In this document: positions 14,240 to 18,602 of the stretch, piece after piece
Layout: each line of letters begins with the position of its first letter
Numbering within the stretch: position 1 is the first letter of the stretch
Source of the DNA: CAZPMT01 sp964587655
Lineage (GTDB): Bacteria; Hydrogenedentota; Hydrogenedentia; Hydrogenedentales; SLHB01
DNA length: 18,602 nt
Assembly (NCBI GenBank): GCA_964587655.1
Contig: CAZPMT010000110.1
Coordinates: 1 to 18,602 of the forward strand
Direction of reading: 5' to 3'
Notes under the pieces: model-generated
The model's input: only the letters and a program-made list of their open reading frames with translations
Database searches by the model: none
What the model was told of the DNA's origin: nothing
Made by a program: the position numbers and the translations under genes

Positions 14240-14280
14240 GGCAACCTGGTCTGCCTTCATCAGGTACTTTCCAGGTTACC
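14240..14280 (-). promoter_or_regulatory. 5'-terminal stem-loop of the sigma-28 transcript
   Basis: GGTAACCTGG (14280-14271) pairs with CCAGGTTGCC (14249-14240) over 10 bases with one G-U pair, and starts within a few bases of the expected transcription start. The motif GGTAACCTG(G)AAAG (14280-14267) recurs in the full flagellin leader at 13777-13765, which supports duplication of leader plus gene. It may stabilise the message. Confidence 0.5.
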
Positions 14281-14288
14281 TGTAGGTT

Positions 14289-14315
14289 TTATCGGCACCT
14301 TTAGCGGAAACTTTA
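14289..14315 (-). promoter_or_regulatory. Sigma-28 (FliA) flagellar promoter
   Basis: On the minus strand TAAAGTTT (14315-14308), 11 bases, then GCCGATAA (14296-14289). Both boxes and the spacing equal the classical FliA consensus. The start should be near 14282, giving a leader of about 255 bases before the truncated flagellin and a transcript that can continue through flagellin and flaG. Confidence 0.92.
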
Positions 14316-14467
14316 GTCCATAGGAAAACTTTTTTTGGCTACGGGGTATGCGGCACGCTTGCCCATGCGAAAAAGAGCGAAACATCCACCTGCGGAATCT
14401 GGTATAATGCAGCGAGAGGTTGTGAAGAAATGCCGTCACAATACGCCCATTCACTCAGCGGCCTTGG

Positions 14468-14753
14468 AATGGCGTCATTCCCGCGAAAGCGGGAATCCAG
14501 TGCGCCCGTATATCGGTCCATAATACGGGCGGATGTCGCGGGTCGGCGTGTGTACTCTGGATTCCCGCTTTCGGGGCCTTCCAAAAATGTAACGACTTTG
14601 GATTGCGTCCAAGAGGAACAAGAAATGGCTTTCAATTTTGCCCCACAAGGCACGATCTCATCTCGGGTAGACTTTCGGAAGACACCCCAATAAAGCGATC
14701 TGTCGACCACGGGAACATTTTTGGAAGGCCCCTTTCGCGGGAATGACGCCATT
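14468..14753. mobile_element. Palindromic miniature element with 33-base inverted ends, interrupted
   Basis: The left arm (14468-14500) begins AATGGCGTCATTCCCGCG and contains ATTCCCGCGAAAGCGGGAAT, of the ATTCCC-N8-GGGAAT (dRS3-like) type. Its complement is found at 14557-14573 joined to 14738-14753 once the insert at 14574-14737 (with its target duplication) is removed; the 33-base match is then exact. The rebuilt element is about 122 bases. TTGG flanks both ends (14464-14467 and 14754-14757), a possible 4-base target duplication. An open frame from 14430 runs through it but is repeat-derived. A possible extended -10 (TGGTATAAT, 14399-14407) lies upstream. Confidence 0.82.
14574..14731. mobile_element. 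158-base element inserted within the palindromic element
   Basis: Perfect 17-base terminal inverted repeats GGGCCTTCCAAAAATGT (14574-14590) and its complement (14715-14731), flanked on both sides by CTTTCG (14568-14573 and 14732-14737), a 6-base direct repeat consistent with target duplication. The core has no transposase. A 22-codon frame begins at ATG 14624 (MAFNFAPQ) behind AAGAGGAAC; there is no evidence it is a gene. Confidence 0.82.
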
Positions 14754-14885
14754 TTGGGATTGTTTCACAAGCTCTGAGAGGTGAACGGGAACGTCGACCG
14801 GGTCTCGAAGATCTGACGGCGACGAGTAGATCCGACCCTTTCGCGATATCTGACGCATCTTCCCCGATTCATCTCGAGAGGCCTG

Positions 14886-14915
14886 TTGTAACATTCTGAA
14901 GGTTTGGTGTATACT
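14886..14915 (+). promoter_or_regulatory. Sigma-70 promoter of the dockerin gene
   Basis: TTGTAA (14886-14891), an 18-base spacer and TATACT (14910-14915). It would give a short leader of about 15 bases that starts near the AAGGAG ribosome binding site. Confidence 0.5.
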
Positions 14916-14936
14916 GTGTTCAAGGAGTTGACGCGT

Positions 14937-15428
14937 ATGTCACTTGCGATAAGAAGAGGAATTATCGGCCTCTTGTCCGTCGTCTTGTTGGCGGTCGCGT
15001 TATGCCCTTCCGTCCGCTCCGCGTTTGATGAGGGGGACGCCAACCGGGATGGCGCGGTGGACGTCCGCGACGTCCAGATAGTTATCGCGGGACTTCGGGG
15101 AGCGAGCGACACTTCAGCGGCCGACGTGAATCGAGACGGGATTGTCGACGTTCGCGATCTCCAATACGCCATCGCCCGAGGCATGGGTGAGCAGACCGGC
15201 AGCAATGAGCCATCCCCTTCTGATTCCGGCAATGGAACGGTGCCGTTGACGCGTCCCTACCGCGTGTTCCTCGAGGTCGGTTACCTCCACCTGCAGGTTG
15301 GCGCCGACAGCACGCCTTTTTCCCCGCGCCAGGAGTCTGCCGCGGCGCTCGCAGAACTTATCCCTCCGACCGGGACCACACGGTTGTTATTCGGGGTCTG
15401 TCCTCACGCGCCCCCGGTACTCGCCTAG
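14937..15428 (+). CDS. Small exported protein with type I dockerin-like domain
   Basis: A 163-residue protein. A signal peptide spans about 1-29 (RRGIIGLLSVVLLAVAL core). Directly after it are two dockerin calcium loops: DANRDGAVDVRD (34-45) and DVNRDGIVDVRD (63-74), each followed by a helix (VQIVIAGL and LQYAIARGM). A Ser/Pro/Gly-rich linker (about 84-103) leads to a C-terminal stretch of 60 residues that I do not recognise, ending CPHAPPVLA. Dockerins in cellulosomes bind cohesins, but in environmental bacteria the domain is found on many exported proteins of unknown role. Here it is N-terminal, and no catalytic domain is attached. The start at 14937 has AAGGAG 9 bases upstream; a GTG at 14904 would lie inside the promoter. 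Confidence 0.75.
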   Translation: MSLAIRRGIIGLLSVVLLAVALCPSVRSAFDEGDANRDGAVDVRDVQIVIAGLRGASDTSAADVNRDGIVDVRDLQYAIARGMGEQTGSNEPSPSDSGNGTVPLTRPYRVFLEVGYLHLQVGADSTPFSPRQESAAALAELIPPTGTTRLLFGVCPHAPPVLA

Positions 15429-15508
15429 TACTTCGCGCTGTTCGCCGCATTTGTATCGAAGCGCGGGACGTTATTCTCTCTGGAGCGCCGTGAATGGTCC
15501 GCATCCCC

Positions 15509-15535
15509 ACAGTTTGTCAAGACACGACAAACTGT
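15509..15535 (+). repeat. ACAGTTTGTC hairpin repeat, copy C
   Basis: Perfect 10-base arms (11 with the flanking C/G) and loop AAGACAC, same orientation as copies A and B. Confidence 0.9.
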
Positions 15536-15553
15536 GAGAAGCTTCCCGTGCAA

Positions 15554-15580
15554 ACAGTTTGTCGGGATTTGACAAACTGT
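15554..15580 (-). repeat. ACAGTTTGTC hairpin repeat, copy D (inverted)
   Basis: Perfect 10-base arms. Judged by the AA that follows the first arm in the other copies (loop AAATCCC on the minus strand), it points the other way and forms an inverted pair with copy C, 18 bases apart. This resembles paired REP units. Confidence 0.85.
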
Positions 15581-15648
15581 GGGGAACCGGTGAATGGCCA
15601 GGTTCCCAGTACTTGGATGATTTCCAATCAACCTACGAGACAGATACT

Positions 15649-15666
15649 GGCCGTATACGGCCTTTT
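15649..15666 (+). terminator. Small terminator-like hairpin before the lipoprotein gene
   Basis: GGCCG-TATA-CGGCC followed by TTTT: a 5-base GC-rich stem, tetraloop and short T-run, immediately before GAAGGAGA and ATG 15680. It may terminate read-through from upstream or act as an attenuator. The T-run is short. Confidence 0.4.
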
Positions 15667-15751
15667 GAAGGAGAACACAATGAAAAGAAATAGAGTATTG
15701 CTTATGCTTGCGCTTGTTGTCTATGGCGGGAAACATGCGAGGGAGACTGTC

Positions 15752-18577
15752 ATGCGTACCTTGGCAAAACTGACACCATTGGTGGCGGCGGCCCTGCTTG
15801 TCGCGGGCTGCCCGCAGATTCAATACCGCTTTACCAACGCGGATGTATCCGGGAACGGCTGGCGCTACGACATGATCGCTGGATTCGGCCCGATGGAGAA
15901 CGTGGACGACACAGGGACAAGCGCCGCCCCGCGCGAGGTTGTCGAGCCGGATGTGATCCGGCGCGTCGGGAACATGTTGTACGTTCTCAACCAGTACCGG
16001 GGCCTCGCCATAGTAGATCTTGATCAGGAGAAGATCCTCGCCCAGGTTCCCACGTACGGCTACCCCCGCGATCTCTACGTCGTGGGCGATCGCGCCTACG
16101 TGCTCGTGGCGTCGGCAAACAAGTACGAAACCGACGGGCCGACCGTCAGTTTCACCGTGGCCTCCCGCCTTTATGTGGTGGATCTCGCTAATCCCGGCGA
16201 AACTGACCTGCCCGAATTCGATCTGAACGGCGACCTTGTCGACAGCCGCCTGGTCGGCGACGTGCTCTACGCGGTCTGCGCCGAGTACCAGTATTACTAC
16301 GACGGCATGGCCGTGGCCAAGGCCGCTACGTCCTCTTCGTGGGTCGCAAGCATTAACGTGGCCGACCCCGGCAACATCCACCAGGTCGATGAGGTCTCAT
16401 TCGAGGGCCTTGGGAGCGTCATCCAGGCCACGAATAGCGCCATCTTCGTCGCCGCGCCGAGTTGGGAGACGAACCAGACCGCCATCACCTACGTCGACAT
16501 CAATGATCCCGATGGCGACATCAACGTCGCGGGCAGCATAACCGTAAAGGGCTATGTTGCCGACAAGTTCAAGATGGACGCCTACGAAGGTGTGCTCCGG
16601 GTGGTCTCGAATGACTGGGATTGGAGCCAGGGCCGCAAGACTTTTGTGACTACCATCAGCCTGGCCGACCCCATGAACCTCCAGCCGCTTGGCGAGACCG
16701 AACTGACCGGCGCCTCGGGCGAGACGTTGTTCGCAACGCGGTTTGACGGCCCGCGCGCCTACGTTGTCACGTACCTCATGAAGGACCCGCTGTTCGTCAT
16801 CGATCTCTCGGACCCGGCGAACCCCAAGGAGGCCGGTAGGCTCATCGTCCCCGGTTGGTCAACACACATCGAACCGCGCGGAGACCGCCTCCTCGCCCTC
16901 GGCGTCGATGACACCAACGGCCGCCGGGTGTGCGTGAGCATGTTCGATGTGTCCGATCCCGCGAACCCGCAACAGGTCGGCGAAAAGGCCACGTTCGGCG
17001 AAGACTGGTCCTGGTCCAGCGCCTACAGCGATGTCAAGGCGTTTACCGTGCTCGATGACGTGCTGATCGTCCCGTTCAGCGGGTGGACGAATGATCGGGG
17101 CGGCTATGACCGCCTCCAGTTCATTTCGTACGGCCCGGCGGGTCTGGCAGCCCGAGGCTACGTGGACGTCAAAGGGACCGTGCTCCGTTCGTTCGAGTAC
17201 GGCGGACACTACTATGGCGTCACCACCGAACAGCTTGCCACGATCGACGGCTCAAGTCTGGATTCACCCGTGGTCGAGAAGACGTTGACGCTCGCGGAAT
17301 ACGTGGCGAGGGTAGTCGAGCTATCCCCGGCCCTCCATGCCGAGGTGCTCACTCTCAACACAACGCGAAAGACCCTGGTGAGGCTCGTTGATGCGGCAGA
17401 TGCCATCCTGGCGGAGGAAGAAGTGGAAATCGGCGACCTGTCCGAGGTCCATGCCCGCGGAGCCTCCGTTATACTGGTCGGGACCGACTGGGATGAAGTC
17501 ACTTACAAATCACACTATCTCGTGGCGGTCGTGGACTGCTCGACGCCGGAAACGCCCGTGGTGAAACCGATCCTCAATGTCGATGTTCAGCCCTATTGGG
17601 GCGCATGGTGGTGGTATCGCGGCGGCGTCATGATGGATGCCGCCCTCCCCGGCATCGCTTCGAGCGGAGCCCCGGCTGCCGCCGAAAAGAGCCTCTACAT
17701 GCCGTGGTGGGGGTGGGGGCCGTCGGGAGACAGTACGTTCCTCCTGGGCGACATCCTTGCCCTGCGATGCACTAATGACAAGTTCGACCTTGTGTTCGGC
17801 GACCAGACGCCCTACCAGGGCCTCGCCTTGGTCGACCTTGCCGTGCACCAATGGACCACGACCCTCGGTCTCGGGTTCAACGAGATCATCTCGATGAACG
17901 CCGTCGGCAGCAAACTCTACATCGGCACGCAAGATGCCGCGGGATATGACATCTTCCAGCCGGTCACTGCGAACTACCTCCGCGCACTCGATGTCAACGC
18001 CCCGTCGATGGGACCCGCCGTGAACGTTCCCGGAACGTTCGTGCAGTATCAACCCGAGCGCGATCTGCTCGTCGTGCGCGACGACCAGTGGAACGCCGGA
18101 TGGAATCTCGAAAGCAGCCTCAGATCCCTTTCGTGGGACGGCGGCGCCTTCGTCCAGCCGCTCGACGAAATGAAGTTGCCCGCGGGCTTCGGCGCCGTCA
18201 TGGGCCGCGGCTCGAGGATCTTCTTTGGTGCGAATTCAGCAAACTCGAATCCCAGGCCCCTGTGGGACCTAATCGGCGTAACCACACAGAATGATGAGCC
18301 GGGATACTATTTGTACGTGGCCCAAGTGAGCGATGCCGGGACCTTCGCCCTCAGCGACGGCCTGCTCGTAACCAAGCAGTGGGGCAGTCTGTTCGACGCC
18401 CACGGCGCGAGGGCCTACGTTACCGTCGGCAACGCGCTCGCCGTCTACGATTTCTCCGAGGCGGGTTCCTTGGCCGGCCTCTACGAGACCATGGGCTATC
18501 CGGCCTCCATGACCTTCGGCGCCGAATACGCCTACGTTTCCTTCGGCTATGCCGGCCTCGCAAAGATACCACTCTAA
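15752..18577 (+). CDS. Beta-propeller domain lipoprotein
   Basis: About 941 residues. The N-terminus MRTLAKLTPLVAAALLVAGC is a lipoprotein signal with lipobox LVAGC, giving lipid-modified Cys20. The mature protein has repeated units of the type 'GNMLYVLNQYRGLAIVDLDQ' followed by 'GYPRDLYVVGDRAYVL', that is h.YV....GL.hhDh / P..h.h.gd.hYh.. This matches the secreted Beta_propel (PF09826) style of propeller. Further blades with DPANPKEAGRL and DPANPQQVGE resemble LVIVD-type repeats. Trp-rich patches occur midway (YWGAWWWYRGG and PWWGWGPSGD). No catalytic motif is seen; surface binding or scaffolding is likely. The start at 15752 has GAGGGAGA upstream; in-frame ATG 15680, also with a good ribosome binding site, would add 24 residues including a second hydrophobic stretch. 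Confidence 0.82.
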   Translation: MRTLAKLTPLVAAALLVAGCPQIQYRFTNADVSGNGWRYDMIAGFGPMENVDDTGTSAAPREVVEPDVIRRVGNMLYVLNQYRGLAIVDLDQEKILAQVPTYGYPRDLYVVGDRAYVLVASANKYETDGPTVSFTVASRLYVVDLANPGETDLPEFDLNGDLVDSRLVGDVLYAVCAEYQYYYDGMAVAKAATSSSWVASINVADPGNIHQVDEVSFEGLGSVIQATNSAIFVAAPSWETNQTAITYVDINDPDGDINVAGSITVKGYVADKFKMDAYEGVLRVVSNDWDWSQGRKTFVTTISLADPMNLQPLGETELTGASGETLFATRFDGPRAYVVTYLMKDPLFVIDLSDPANPKEAGRLIVPGWSTHIEPRGDRLLALGVDDTNGRRVCVSMFDVSDPANPQQVGEKATFGEDWSWSSAYSDVKAFTVLDDVLIVPFSGWTNDRGGYDRLQFISYGPAGLAARGYVDVKGTVLRSFEYGGHYYGVTTEQLATIDGSSLDSPVVEKTLTLAEYVARVVELSPALHAEVLTLNTTRKTLVRLVDAADAILAEEEVEIGDLSEVHARGASVILVGTDWDEVTYKSHYLVAVVDCSTPETPVVKPILNVDVQPYWGAWWWYRGGVMMDAALPGIASSGAPAAAEKSLYMPWWGWGPSGDSTFLLGDILALRCTNDKFDLVFGDQTPYQGLALVDLAVHQWTTTLGLGFNEIISMNAVGSKLYIGTQDAAGYDIFQPVTANYLRALDVNAPSMGPAVNVPGTFVQYQPERDLLVVRDDQWNAGWNLESSLRSLSWDGGAFVQPLDEMKLPAGFGAVMGRGSRIFFGANSANSNPRPLWDLIGVTTQNDEPGYYLYVAQVSDAGTFALSDGLLVTKQWGSLFDAHGARAYVTVGNALAVYDFSEAGSLAGLYETMGYPASMTFGAEYAYVSFGYAGLAKIPL

Positions 18578-18602
18578 ACCGCGCGGCGATCCATCCAGGC
18601 GC

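Larger units (their letters stand above)
15429..15751 (+). other. Upstream region of the propeller lipoprotein
   Basis: About 320 bases. It contains two ACAGTTTGTC hairpins in opposite orientation (15509-15580), a palindrome followed by TTTT (15649-15666), and an upstream in-frame ATG at 15680 with its own ribosome binding site. No separate gene is supported, and no convincing promoter is seen. Confidence 0.5.

Noticed and set aside
14430..14693. 87-codon plus-strand frame with a possible extended -10 upstream
   Set aside because: It reads through the palindromic element (SFPRKRES-type peptide) and into the nested insert, so its sequence is explained by repeats and not by a gene.
1..18602. 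tRNA, rRNA or CRISPR array
   Set aside because: No cloverleaf with TTC-type T-arm, no rRNA-like stretch and no regularly spaced direct repeats with unique spacers were seen. The repeats present are hairpins, not CRISPR repeats.

Overview
The window is an 18.6-kb piece of a GC-rich bacterial chromosome. The organism is flagellated (flagellin, FlaG, sigma-28 promoter), has type IV pilin-like secretion genes, and encodes exported proteins with dockerin or EF-hand-like calcium loops, HEAT repeats and a beta-propeller lipoprotein. It also carries many small palindromic repeats between genes. This mix fits an environmental bacterium of the Planctomycetota/Verrucomicrobiota/Hydrogenedentota kind, but no marker gene here fixes the phylum, so the placement is a low-confidence inference.

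Layout. 113-1252 (+): AAA_14/DUF4143-type ATPase. 1253-1790: non-coding, rich in palindromes. 1791-4814 (-): guaB-guaA operon for GMP synthesis, behind a perfect consensus sigma-70 promoter. 4955-5050: long nested inverted repeat. 5139-5636 (+): DinB-family protein. 6002-9651 (+): three-gene pseudopilin/PilX-like cluster. 9772-10734 (+): exported HEAT-repeat protein. 10809-10983: unusual periodic hairpin element. 11188-12306 (+): stand-alone AICAR transformylase (C-terminal half of PurH). 14315-12336 (-): flagellin unit. 14468-14753: nested miniature inverted-repeat elements. 14937-15428 (+): small exported dockerin protein. 15752-18577 (+): large beta-propeller lipoprotein.

The most interesting part is the flagellin unit. 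A perfect sigma-28 promoter (TAAAGTTT-N11-GCCGATAA) starts a transcript that first meets a 51-codon internally deleted flagellin, in frame from the D0 N-terminus to the D0 C-terminus. It then reaches a full-length flagellin, then flaG, then a hairpin terminator. Both flagellin start sites have the same RNA layout: a stem whose loop carries AAGGA, a short gap, then UCANGGAGGA overlapping the ribosome binding site. That is the two-site CsrA layout known from the Bacillus hag leader, present here twice, once on a tiny gene that cannot make a filament.

Three purine genes (guaB, guaA, purH-type) lie in two separate transcription units. The pilin cluster, HEAT protein, dockerin protein and propeller lipoprotein are all predicted to be exported. 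Three of these loci are preceded by copies of one hairpin repeat family (ACAGTTTGTC-N7-GACAAACTGT).
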